DNA of 64,000 bases from Bradyrhizobiaceae bacterium (GTDB taxonomy: Bacteria > Pseudomonadota > Alphaproteobacteria > Rhizobiales > Xanthobacteraceae). Below are positions 46,323-54,532 of this stretch, one piece after another (the first letter of the stretch is position 1; each line of letters starts with the position of its first letter). Below the pieces are notes generated by a model, which saw only the letters and a program-made list of their open reading frames with translations, was not told where the DNA came from and ran no database searches. Location of the stretch: positions 504,707 through 568,706 of the forward strand of contig JADYXZ010000020.1 of the NCBI GenBank assembly GCA_020853885.1. The letters run 5' to 3'. A program made the translations under genes and the position numbers.

Positions 46323-47201
46323 TTGACCGAGCTCAGAACGTTTCGTGCCGCGCTCGTGCAGATGCGCACGGGGCGCGACGTGGCCGCCAATATCGATGCG
46401 GCGGCGAAGCTCATCCGCGAGGCCAAGGCCGGCGGCGCCGAATACGTGCAGACGCCGGAACAGACCTCGCTGATGGAACTCGATCGCGCGTCGCTGTTTG
46501 CGCATATCGTCGAGGAGGAGCGCGACCCGGCGCTTGCCGCGTTCCGCGAGCTTGCGCGGGAGCTGAAGGTCCATCTGCATGTCGGTTCGCTGGCGGTGAA
46601 GGCGTCGCCGGACAAGGCGGCGAACCGTACCTTCTTTCTCGATCCGAACGGCGAGATCATCGCCCGATACGACAAGATCCACATGTTCGACGTCAATCTT
46701 GCGAACGGCGAGAGCTATCGCGAGTCGAACACCTACCGGCCCGGCGAGACGGCGGTGGTCGTCGCGCTGCCGTTCTGCCGGATCGGGCTTTCGATCTGCT
46801 ACGACGTGCGCTTTCCGGCGCTCTACCGCGCGCTTGCCGAGGCGGGCGCGGAGGTCATCACCGTGCCGGCGGCCTTCACCAAGCAGACCGGCGAGGCGCA
46901 TTGGCATCTGCTGCTGCGGGCGCGTGCCGTGGAGACCGGATGTTTCGTGCTGGCGGCGGCGCAGGGCGGCCGCCACGAAAACGGCCGCGATACCTACGGG
47001 CACAGCCTGGTCATCGACCCGTGGGGGCGCGTGATTGCCGAGGCGGGCATCGACCCGGGCGTGATCTTCGCCGACATCGATCTTGCGGAGGTGGCGGAGG
47101 CGCGCCGCAAGATTCCGGCGCTCGAGCACGGACGCCGTTTCGAAATCAAGGCGCCGCCGCATGACGGCGCCAAGCTGCATCTCGTGGACAAGGCATCGTG
47201 A
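46323..47201 (+). CDS. Carbon-nitrogen hydrolase (Nit2-like omega-amidase / deaminated glutathione amidase)
   Basis: 292 aa. The nitrilase triad is visible: Glu near residue 41 (VQTPEQTSLM), Lys in RYDKIHMFDV and Cys in LSICYDVRFPALYRAL. The form is that of the Nit1/Nit2 repair amidases acting on deaminated glutathione or alpha-ketoglutaramate. The start is TTG, set by AGGAGG 6 nt upstream. It overlaps the next gene (GTGA). The order comF-grx-nit-DUF1178 occurs in alphaproteobacteria; no glutaredoxin is present here. Confidence 0.9.
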   Translation: MTELRTFRAALVQMRTGRDVAANIDAAAKLIREAKAGGAEYVQTPEQTSLMELDRASLFAHIVEEERDPALAAFRELARELKVHLHVGSLAVKASPDKAANRTFFLDPNGEIIARYDKIHMFDVNLANGESYRESNTYRPGETAVVVALPFCRIGLSICYDVRFPALYRALAEAGAEVITVPAAFTKQTGEAHWHLLLRARAVETGCFVLAAAQGGRHENGRDTYGHSLVIDPWGRVIAEAGIDPGVIFADIDLAEVAEARRKIPALEHGRRFEIKAPPHDGAKLHLVDKAS

Positions 47202-47653
47202 TCCGCTACGCGCTCATTTGCGAAGCCGGCCACGGCTTCGAGAGCTGGTTCCGCGCGTCGGAGGACTACGACCGGCAGCGGAAACGCAAGCTCGTCGAGT
47301 GCCCGGTGTGCGGATCGGACTCCGTGGAAAAGCAGATCATGCGGCCGTCGGTGGCGCGGACCGACAAGGAATGGGCGAGGGTGGCGCCTGCGGCGACCGC
47401 ACCCGCGCCGGTGGCGGTGATGTCGCCGCAGGAGCAGGAATTGCGCGCCAAGCTCAAGGAACTGCGCGAGCACGTGACCAGGAACGCGGACTATGTCGGC
47501 GACCAGTTCCCCGATCTCGCGCGGAAGATGCACTATGACGAGATCGAGCACCGTTCGATCTACGGCGAGGCGAAACCCGACGACGTGAAGTCGCTGATCG
47601 ACGAAGGCGTCGAGGTGCACCCATTGCCGGTGCTGCCGGAAGACCGCAACTAA
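47198..47653 (+). CDS. DUF1178 family protein
   Basis: 151 aa. MIRYALICEAGHGFESWFRASEDYDRQRKRKLVECPVCGSDSVEKQIMRPSVA: one Cys near the N-terminus plus a CPxC pair suggest a small zinc ribbon. The C-terminal part DFPDLARKMHYDEIEHRSIYGEA (here QFPDLARKMHYDE) is the conserved block. Function is unknown. GTG start overlaps the nitrilase stop, and a clear terminator follows. Confidence 0.9.
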   Translation: MIRYALICEAGHGFESWFRASEDYDRQRKRKLVECPVCGSDSVEKQIMRPSVARTDKEWARVAPAATAPAPVAVMSPQEQELRAKLKELREHVTRNADYVGDQFPDLARKMHYDEIEHRSIYGEAKPDDVKSLIDEGVEVHPLPVLPEDRN

Positions 47654-47667
47654 TCTGGATTCCAAAA

Positions 47668-47709
47668 GCGGACGGGCGACGCAGTGGCGCGTCGCCCGTT
47701 CGCATTTTT
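47668..47709 (+). terminator. Rho-independent terminator after the comF operon
   Basis: GCGGACGGGCGACGC pairs with GCGTCGCCCGTTCGC with one mismatch, followed by ATTTTT. It ends comF-nitrilase-DUF1178 and separates it from the converging TRAP genes. Confidence 0.85.
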
Positions 47710-47719
47710 GAGTTCCGGC

Positions 47720-49696
47720 TCAACCTGCAGCGTATTTGGTTGCGGGCGTCGGCCGGCGCGACAGGTTGCCGAGCAGCACGACGGCGACCGCCATGATCGT
47801 TCCCGCCAATGTGGACTGCCAAGAGGGGAAGCCGATGAGCAGCGCGCCGATGAACAACGTCACCCGCGCCCATATCCGCAACAGGCCGAAACGCCAGAGC
47901 CGGCCTTCGGATGCTGCGGCGATCAGCATGATCGCGACCACGTTGATCGGCAGCCAGATCGCCGTGTCGAGCAAGGAGCCCTGCAGGATCATCGCCGGCT
48001 GGAACAGGAAGAAGACCGGGATGAAGTAGAGGACGATGCCGAGGCGGCAGGCGTGCCAGCTCGTGAGCATCGGGTCAGAATCGCTGATGCGCGAGGCGAT
48101 AAACGCGGCAAGCGCCACCGGCGGCGTGATCGCGGCGAGCATCGAGTAATAGGCGATGAACAGGTGGATCGCGAGCGTGTTGAAGCCGCCGATCTGCTCG
48201 AGCGCGGGCGCGAGCGTCAGCGCCAGCATCAGGTAGGCGGCGACGATCATGCCGAGCATGCCGAACAGGAGGCAGATGCCGACGCCGATGAGCAGGACGA
48301 GCGCGACGTTCTCGCCGCCGATGTTGACGAGTTCGGAGGCGATGTTGGGCGCGACGCCGGTCGCCATCAGGCCGCCGAGAATGAAGCTCGTCGGCAGGAG
48401 AAGCGCCAACGTCTGGCTCAGGAGCTTGCTGACCTCAAACAGGATCTCGGGAATCTTCCCGATGCGCAGCCGCAGGCTCTTCTTCAGGAACGTCAGCGCA
48501 AGCAGGAGCGCGCACGCATAAAAGGGCGTAAGCCGCTCCCAGCGCATGAAGACGAGGCCCCAGACCAGGAAGATGAGCACGGCGAGGAAAGGCCAGCCAT
48601 CCCGAATTGCTTCCTTCACGGTCGGCAGTTCGGATCGCGGAAGGCCGGCGAGGCCCGCTTTGGCCGAGTAGGCGTCGACGTGGCAATAGAGGCCAAAATA
48701 GTAAAGGATGCTTGGTATCGCCGCGGCGACGACGATCACGCCATACTCGGTGTTGGTGAAGTCGGCCATGATGAAGGCGACGGCGCCCATCACGGGCGGC
48801 ATCAGCATGCCGCCGGTGGAGGCGCAGGCTTCCAGCGCGCCGGCGTAGTGATTGGGAAAGCCCGCGCGCCGCATCATTGGAATAGTGACGGCGCCGGTGC
48901 TGACGACGTTGGCGAAGATGCTGCCGCTCAGGCTGCCGAAAAAGCCGCTCGACAGGACGGCCACCTTGGCCGGGCCGCCGCGGGCAGTGCCCATCATGGC
49001 CATTGCAAGCTTCAGGAAGAAGTTCGAGGCGCCCGTAGGCCCCAGCAACGCGGCGAGGATCAGGTAGCCGATCAGCGTTTCGCCGACGACGCGCGTCACG
49101 ACACCGAGCAATGCGTCGCTCGAATAGACATTGAAGGCGGTCGTCCGCGCGAACGACATCGGCGGACCCCATAGCACGCCGGGCAGGTACTCCGCGTACA
49201 TGGGGTAGAGCGCAAAGATGAGGACGATGATGAGGAAGATCAGGCCGCCGGTGCGGCGTGCTGCTTCCATGACCAGGAGAAAGACCAGGATGGCGACTGC
49301 GAGCTGCCATTCGTTCGCTGGGATCCATGTCTGAAATGCGAGCTCGCGGCTCATGTACGTCAGGAAAAGGAACACGCCCAACGTGAGGAGCGCGGGAACG
49401 TAGCTGAGCCAGCCGACCTTCCTTTCCCGCTTGTGCGCCGGCGTGATCAGGAACACGACCGGCAGATACATCACGAATAGGAGGAAGTAGTAGGTGAGGT
49501 CGAGGATCGGATAGAGGGTGAAGATATAGACAACCGACAGGGCGACACCCGCCGCCGAGGTCGCGAGGATGTAGAGTCGGATCGACAGGTGCATGCTGAG
49601 GAAGCGATCCAGCGTGCGATCGGCAAACGCTTCCGGGACCTTGGCCTGAATATCCTCTCCGATTTTATCTTCGATGCTCGCCATCTTTGCCCCCAT
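47720..49696 (-). CDS. TRAP transporter fused permease (DctQ-DctM), TAXI type
   Basis: 658 aa, about 16-18 membrane helices. The N-terminal third is DctQ-like (RLYILATSAAGVALSVVYIFTLYPILD), followed by the DctM domain with MMGTARGGPAKVAVLSSGFFGSLSGSIFANVVSTGAVTIPMMRRAGFPNHYAGALEACASTGGMLMPPVMGAVAF, the TRAP permease signature. Fused permeases go with TAXI-family binding proteins, encoded just upstream. It imports an organic acid using an ion gradient. Confidence 0.94.
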   Translation of the reverse strand: MGAKMASIEDKIGEDIQAKVPEAFADRTLDRFLSMHLSIRLYILATSAAGVALSVVYIFTLYPILDLTYYFLLFVMYLPVVFLITPAHKRERKVGWLSYVPALLTLGVFLFLTYMSRELAFQTWIPANEWQLAVAILVFLLVMEAARRTGGLIFLIIVLIFALYPMYAEYLPGVLWGPPMSFARTTAFNVYSSDALLGVVTRVVGETLIGYLILAALLGPTGASNFFLKLAMAMMGTARGGPAKVAVLSSGFFGSLSGSIFANVVSTGAVTIPMMRRAGFPNHYAGALEACASTGGMLMPPVMGAVAFIMADFTNTEYGVIVVAAAIPSILYYFGLYCHVDAYSAKAGLAGLPRSELPTVKEAIRDGWPFLAVLIFLVWGLVFMRWERLTPFYACALLLALTFLKKSLRLRIGKIPEILFEVSKLLSQTLALLLPTSFILGGLMATGVAPNIASELVNIGGENVALVLLIGVGICLLFGMLGMIVAAYLMLALTLAPALEQIGGFNTLAIHLFIAYYSMLAAITPPVALAAFIASRISDSDPMLTSWHACRLGIVLYFIPVFFLFQPAMILQGSLLDTAIWLPINVVAIMLIAAASEGRLWRFGLLRIWARVTLFIGALLIGFPSWQSTLAGTIMAVAVVLLGNLSRRPTPATKYAAG

Positions 49697-49796
49697 TTCA
49701 ACCGGCGCTGCACGGGCAACCGCCGCGCAACACGAGGAATCGATCTCTTCTTCTCAAATTCCGGCCGTGCACGTCTGCGTGGGCCAAAAGAGCTGA

Positions 49797-49821
49797 CGGC
49801 GGCGCGAATTCCGCGCCGCCG
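49797..49821 (-). terminator. Intercistronic hairpin between TAXI binding protein and permease
   Basis: CGGCGGCGCG-AATTC-CGCGCCGCCG: 10-bp perfect stem, 11 bp past the binding-protein stop. Such hairpins let the binding protein be made in excess over the permease by partial termination or mRNA stabilisation. Confidence 0.6.
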
Positions 49822-49832
49822 CTCGCTTCGAC

Positions 49833-51062
49833 TTACTTGATGGCAAGGACCTGGAGGCCGAACGGCTCTTCCATGCCGTTCTTCTTCCGGAATTCCGCCC
49901 AGAGCGCGAGCCACTCCTTGTTGCCCGGCGCCGTGGAGATGCCTTTTTCGGTCGCAGCTTCGAGCGCTTCCTTGTAGACGGCGACGCGCTTCTTCGCCAA
50001 TTCGACGAGCTTGTCCTGCCGTGCCTGATACGCCGGCTTCCAGAGCTTCTTCTCCTGCAGGTAGCGGATCGTGCCTTCGTGCAGCGGTTCGAGTGCGCCG
50101 GCCTCGAGATATTCGACTAGGCTCGCGATCGACATCATGTGCGCGTGGGTGAACTTGTCTTTGAATTTGTCGTGATTCTCGTCCATCCACTTCGCGAGCT
50201 GATAGACGAACTCGGGGTCTTCGCTGGCGAGCACGTGGTTCGATTGATAGGCGTGATCCATCTGCACACCGATCGCAGACTTCACGCCGGAATTCGTCTT
50301 CCTCAGGATGTAGCCCGGCTGGAACTTGCGGTAGCGGTCATAGGCTTCCGGGTTCTTGTCGCGCGGGGGAATCTCGAGCCAGCGGATGCCGTTCGGTCCC
50401 GCTTCGGCCTGGTAGCTCGGTCCGGAAATCGGCGAGGTGAAGGTCACGTCCGCACGGCCTTCGGCCACGACGCTCGTGTTGGCGCCGTAGCTGCCGACTT
50501 CAATCAACTGGACGTCCGAACGCTTGAGGCCGCGATAGGCGAGCAAAGCGTCGATACCGGCGACGAGGAACGACGACGTGGGGGCAAGCGCGACCTTCGT
50601 GCCCGGTTTGATGTCGTCGATCGTCTTGATCGGGGAATCGCCGCTGACCATGTAGCCCCAGCCGGTGACGAGATTCATATTGATGACGCGGGTGTCGGAA
50701 GGCCCGCCGATGCGGGTGGCATAGCCCTCGATTGCGTCGAGCTGATCGAAATAGTCGGACGGCTGATAGAGCGAGAGACGGCCTTCGCCCGAGTTCAGCC
50801 ATTCGGTGCGCGCGTAACCGTTGGGAGCCGGGAGAACGCGGGCGCGAGAGCCGGTCGCCCTGCTGAGTTCCGGCGTCCAGGCGAGTGCAAGCGAATGGTT
50901 CGCCGTGCCGACGGCCGGCGTAATCACATTGAAGAACTTCGGCCACTCAAAGCCCTTCTTCTGTGCGCTTGTCTGCTGTCCGCTGCCGATCAATGCAACG
51001 CCTGCGATCGCCAGCACGCCGGCGGCCGCTCCAAAGGTAATGCCTGCTTTTCGCAAGTTCAT
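49833..51062 (-). CDS. TAXI-family TRAP transporter solute-binding protein
   Basis: 409 aa. Signal peptide about 1-33 (FGAAAGVLAIAGVALIGSGQQTSA). VITPAVGTANHSLALAWTPELSRATG and SSFLVAGIDALLAYRGLKRSDVQLIEVGSYGANTSVVAEGRADVTFTSP match the TAXI group. It delivers substrate to the fused permease encoded 136 bp downstream. GGGAGGG before ATG 51062 decides the start. Ligand unknown. Confidence 0.92.
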   Translation of the reverse strand: MNLRKAGITFGAAAGVLAIAGVALIGSGQQTSAQKKGFEWPKFFNVITPAVGTANHSLALAWTPELSRATGSRARVLPAPNGYARTEWLNSGEGRLSLYQPSDYFDQLDAIEGYATRIGGPSDTRVINMNLVTGWGYMVSGDSPIKTIDDIKPGTKVALAPTSSFLVAGIDALLAYRGLKRSDVQLIEVGSYGANTSVVAEGRADVTFTSPISGPSYQAEAGPNGIRWLEIPPRDKNPEAYDRYRKFQPGYILRKTNSGVKSAIGVQMDHAYQSNHVLASEDPEFVYQLAKWMDENHDKFKDKFTHAHMMSIASLVEYLEAGALEPLHEGTIRYLQEKKLWKPAYQARQDKLVELAKKRVAVYKEALEAATEKGISTAPGNKEWLALWAEFRKKNGMEEPFGLQVLAIK

Positions 51063-51265
51063 GCGTCCCTCCCTGAAAAAATTCTTGACCGAGAGCACCT
51101 CTGCCTGAGGGCCTCGTTGACGAAAGGCTAATTGTCGATGTCTGCCGTGTAAACCGGATTATCGTTGCGCGATGCAACTTCATGCGCACGGCATCGCCTC
51201 CAGATCGGAAAAAATCAGAGCGGAGTGTGGAAATAGTTGCGGGTGAGGGCGCCGGGCGCGCCGTT

Positions 51266-52201
51266 CTAGCCGTGCGCCCAAATCAGGAGCGCGATCCCGG
51301 CGACCGTGCAGACGATGCCGATGGCTTCGCGCGTTGTGGTGCGCTCATCGAACAATCGCCGGGCAACAACCTGAGCGAATAGCACCTCCACGAGCGCGAG
51401 CGTGCGCACGCTCGCTGCGGTGGCGAGCGCGAAGGCCAGGAACCAGAACTGCGAGGCAAGCGCCCCGAGAAAGCCGGCGGCCAGCGATGGGCGCCAGGCG
51501 CGCACGATGTCGATCAGGACCTTGCGCTTGCGGACCGCGAGATAGAGCGACAGCAGCGATGCCTGCAGCGCGAGGCCGATGGCGAGCGTGAAGGTCGCCG
51601 CCATCAGGTAGCTCGGCGTGCCGAGGCTGAGAATGGCGCCGCGATAGCCGACCGCCGACAGTGCAAACAGGGCGCCCGCCCCGATGCCGAGAAGCATCGG
51701 GCGGTTGCCGCTTGCGGCCGTTGTGCCGGGCCGCAGCGACATCAGCAGCACACCGGCGGTGGCGATCAGAATTGCCGCGGCAATGGGGATCGTGATGTGG
51801 TCGCCGAGGAAGACGAGGCCGAACAGCGCGACCTGCACGGGCTCGGTCTTGATGTAGGCGACCGCGACGACGAACGACCGCTCGTTCATGGCGGCGAGCA
51901 TGAGGGCCGTCGCGAAAATCTGCGCGAGCGTGCCGAGCAGTATCCAGGGCACGAACGCGGGGGAAAGCGCGGGCAGGGGAACGCTGTTTGTCTCGGTCAC
52001 GATCAGCAAGAAGACGACCGCGAACGGAAAGCCGAACAGGAAGCGGGTGTGCGTCGCGCCGACGGTGCCGAGCGTCGCCGTCAGCTCGCGTTGGGTCGCG
52101 TTGCGGAGCGTCTGGGCGAGCGCGGCGGCAACGGTGAACACCGCCCACAGCCAGTTTTCGTCAAACATTGTTTGCATGACGCCGAATAGGTCGCGGCTCA
52201 A
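51266..52201 (-). CDS. EamA/DMT-family transporter
   Basis: 311 aa with ten predicted helices in two EamA repeats (about 20-135 and 155-305). AVAYIKTEPVQVALFGLVFLGDHI and ALVEVLFAQVVARRLFDERTTTREAIGIVCTVAGIALL mark the ends of each repeat. Likely exports a small metabolite. The TTG at 52201 has GAGGAA upstream, but ATGs at 52177 or 52168 are also possible. It lies 7 bp after ubiG. Confidence 0.88.
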   Translation of the reverse strand: MSRDLFGVMQTMFDENWLWAVFTVAAALAQTLRNATQRELTATLGTVGATHTRFLFGFPFAVVFLLIVTETNSVPLPALSPAFVPWILLGTLAQIFATALMLAAMNERSFVVAVAYIKTEPVQVALFGLVFLGDHITIPIAAAILIATAGVLLMSLRPGTTAASGNRPMLLGIGAGALFALSAVGYRGAILSLGTPSYLMAATFTLAIGLALQASLLSLYLAVRKRKVLIDIVRAWRPSLAAGFLGALASQFWFLAFALATAASVRTLALVEVLFAQVVARRLFDERTTTREAIGIVCTVAGIALLIWAHG

Positions 52202-52208
52202 GCGTTCC

Positions 52209-52973
52209 TCATGCCAGCACGATGCGCTTCTCGGCCGCCATCATGTAGTTCACGTCCATGTCGTCGGAACGGCGCCACTCGCCGGAAGGCGGGTGATAGA
52301 CGATGCCGTCCTCGTCGACGACGGAGAGGCCGGCGGCCTTGAAGGAATCTTCCATTTCGTCCGGCGTCACGAACCTGTCCCAGCTGTGGGTGCCGACGGG
52401 CAGCCAGCGCAGCACATATTCCGCGCCGACGATCGCGAGCGCGAAGCTCTTGAGCGTGCGGTTGATGGTGGTAACGAACATGAGGCCGCCGGGCGCCACG
52501 CATTCCGCGCAGCGCTCCACGAAGAGGTCGAGGTCGGCGACGTGCTCGACGACCTCGGAAGCGACGACGATGTCGAACCGCTCACCGGCCGCCGCGATCT
52601 CCTCGATCGTCGCGGTGCGATAGTCGATGGCGAGGCCGCCCTTCTCGGCGTGGAGGCGGGCGGCGGCGACATTCTCCTCGGCCGGATCGATGCCGGTGAC
52701 GCGGGCGCCGAGGCGCGCAAGCGGTTCAGCCAGCACGCCGCCGCCGCAGCCGACATCGAGAATGCGCAGGTCGGCGAGGCAGTCGAGCGCCTTCGGATCG
52801 CGGCCATGAAGTATGCAGGCGCGGTCGCGGATGAAGGCGATCCGCACCGGATTGAGCTTGTGCAGCGGCTGCATTTTGCCGCGGGGATCCCACCACTCGT
52901 CGGCCATGGCCGCGAAGCGGGCGACTTCTCCGGCATCGACGGTGCCGTCCGGCCTTCGTCCGGCATTAGCCAT
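52209..52973 (-). CDS. ubiG: Ubiquinone biosynthesis O-methyltransferase UbiG
   Basis: 254 aa. WWDPRGKMQPLHKLNPVRIAFI, LDVGCGGGVLAEPLARLGARVTGID (SAM motif I) and VASEVVEHVADLDLFV are typical of UbiG, which makes both O-methylations in ubiquinone synthesis. It diverges from lysC, the standard ubiG/lysC pair of Hyphomicrobiales. Confidence 0.96.
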   Translation of the reverse strand: MANAGRRPDGTVDAGEVARFAAMADEWWDPRGKMQPLHKLNPVRIAFIRDRACILHGRDPKALDCLADLRILDVGCGGGVLAEPLARLGARVTGIDPAEENVAAARLHAEKGGLAIDYRTATIEEIAAAGERFDIVVASEVVEHVADLDLFVERCAECVAPGGLMFVTTINRTLKSFALAIVGAEYVLRWLPVGTHSWDRFVTPDEMEDSFKAAGLSVVDEDGIVYHPPSGEWRRSDDMDVNYMMAAEKRIVLA

Positions 52974-53094
52974 TTGCGGTCCCTTTGGCTGCGGCGCCGT
53001 TGCGGCCCGCTTTGAGCAATTGTATCAATGCGCGCCATTCCAACCGGCGAAAAAATCGCCGCAACCCTCCCTAGCACGAGGAAGTGCCGCCGCC

Positions 53095-54345
53095 ATGGCT
53101 CGGCTCGTCATGAAGTTCGGGGGCACTTCGGTCGCCGACCTTGCCCGCATCCGCAACGTGGCGCGCCACGTGGAGCGGGAGGTCAAGGCCGGCCACGAGG
53201 TGGCTGTCGTAGTCTCGGCCATGGCCGGCAAGACCAACGAGCTGGTCGGCTGGTGCCGGGAAGCCGCCCCCCTGCACGATGCCCGCGAATATGACGCGGT
53301 GGTCGCCTCCGGCGAGCAGATCACCGCGGGGCTGCTGGCGATCGTGCTGCAGGACATGGGAATTGCGGCGCGCTCCTGGCAGGGCTGGCAATTGCCGATC
53401 CTCACCAGCGACGCGCACGGCTCCGCCCGCATCCTCGAGGCCAACGGGGCGGAGCTGATCAAGCGGTTCAAGGAGCTCGGGCAGGTCGCGGTGATCGCCG
53501 GGTTCCAGGGAATCCATAAGGAAAGCGGGCGGGTCACAACGCTCGGGCGCGGCGGCTCCGACACGAGCGCGGTGGCGCTGGCGGCGGCGATCCATGCCGA
53601 CCGCTGCGACATCTATACCGACGTCGACGGCGTCTATACGACCGATCCAAACGTCGCCGACAAGGCACGGAGGCTCGACAAGGTCGCCTACGAGGAAATG
53701 CTGGAAATGGCCTCGCTCGGCGCCAAGGTCCTGCAGGTGCGCTCGGTTGAGCTTGCCATGCAGAAGCGGGTGCGCGTGTTCGTCCGCTCCAGCTTCGAGA
53801 AGCCCGAAGACATCGATCCGCACGGCACGCCGCCGGGCACGCTGATTTGCGATGAGGAGGAGATCGTGGAAAGCCAAGTCGTCACCGGCATCGCCTTCTC
53901 CAAGGACGAAGCGCAGCTTTCGATCCGGCGGGTGGCGGACAAGCCGGGGGTGGCGGCCGCCCTGTTCGGGCCGCTCGCGGATGCGAACATCAATGTCGAT
54001 ATGATCGTGCAGAATATCTCCGCGGACGGCCGGACGGACATCACCTTCACCGTCCCGGTGGCGGACTACGAGCGGGCGCGGCAGGTGCTGACCAAGGTGA
54101 AGAACGAAGTGGGTTTCTCCGCAGTCGAGGGGGCGACCGACGTGGTCAAGGTGTCGATTATAGGGGTCGGCATGCGCAGCCACGCGGGCGTTGCAGCAAC
54201 GGCGTTCAAGGCGCTGGCCGAGCGGGGCATCAATATCCGGGCTATTTCCACCTCGGAGATCAAGATTTCGGTGCTGATTGACGCGGCCTTTACCGAGCTT
54301 GCGGTACGGACTTTGCATTCAGTATATGGACTCGACCGGCAGTAG
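53095..54345 (+). CDS. lysC: Aspartate kinase
   Basis: 416 aa. VMKFGGTSVADLARI (KFGGTS), GFQGIHKESGRVTTLGRGGSDTSAVALAAA and YTDVDGVYTTDP form the kinase; two ACT domains (about 270-410, VVTGIAFSKDEAQLSIRRVADKPGVAA) provide feedback control. First step to Lys, Thr, Met and diaminopimelate. ATG 53095 is right before the conserved start. ptsP follows after 187 bp that contain a GCGCGGG/CCCGCGC hairpin (54460-54480). Confidence 0.97.
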   Translation: MARLVMKFGGTSVADLARIRNVARHVEREVKAGHEVAVVVSAMAGKTNELVGWCREAAPLHDAREYDAVVASGEQITAGLLAIVLQDMGIAARSWQGWQLPILTSDAHGSARILEANGAELIKRFKELGQVAVIAGFQGIHKESGRVTTLGRGGSDTSAVALAAAIHADRCDIYTDVDGVYTTDPNVADKARRLDKVAYEEMLEMASLGAKVLQVRSVELAMQKRVRVFVRSSFEKPEDIDPHGTPPGTLICDEEEIVESQVVTGIAFSKDEAQLSIRRVADKPGVAAALFGPLADANINVDMIVQNISADGRTDITFTVPVADYERARQVLTKVKNEVGFSAVEGATDVVKVSIIGVGMRSHAGVAATAFKALAERGINIRAISTSEIKISVLIDAAFTELAVRTLHSVYGLDRQ

Positions 54346-54459
54346 CGGGTCTGCAAGCCGCCTGCCGGCGGGCATCGTGCGGGCTTATTTCGGTGGCTTA
54401 CGTGATTCGCGGCTCGACGATCGGAACATCGGCTATCGAGCACCGTCTCTAGCCAGAGC

Positions 54460-54480
54460 GCGGGCTCGGCTCCCGCGCGG
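54460..54480 (+). terminator. Hairpin between lysC and ptsP
   Basis: GCGCGGG-CTCGGCT-CCCGCGC: perfect 7-bp stem. A T tract is missing, so it may be a weak terminator or leader structure of ptsP. Confidence 0.4.
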
Positions 54481-54532
54481 GTCTCTCGCGGTATCGGTCG
54501 GGCGGCGCGGCGCCCGGTAAGGATCAAGGCCC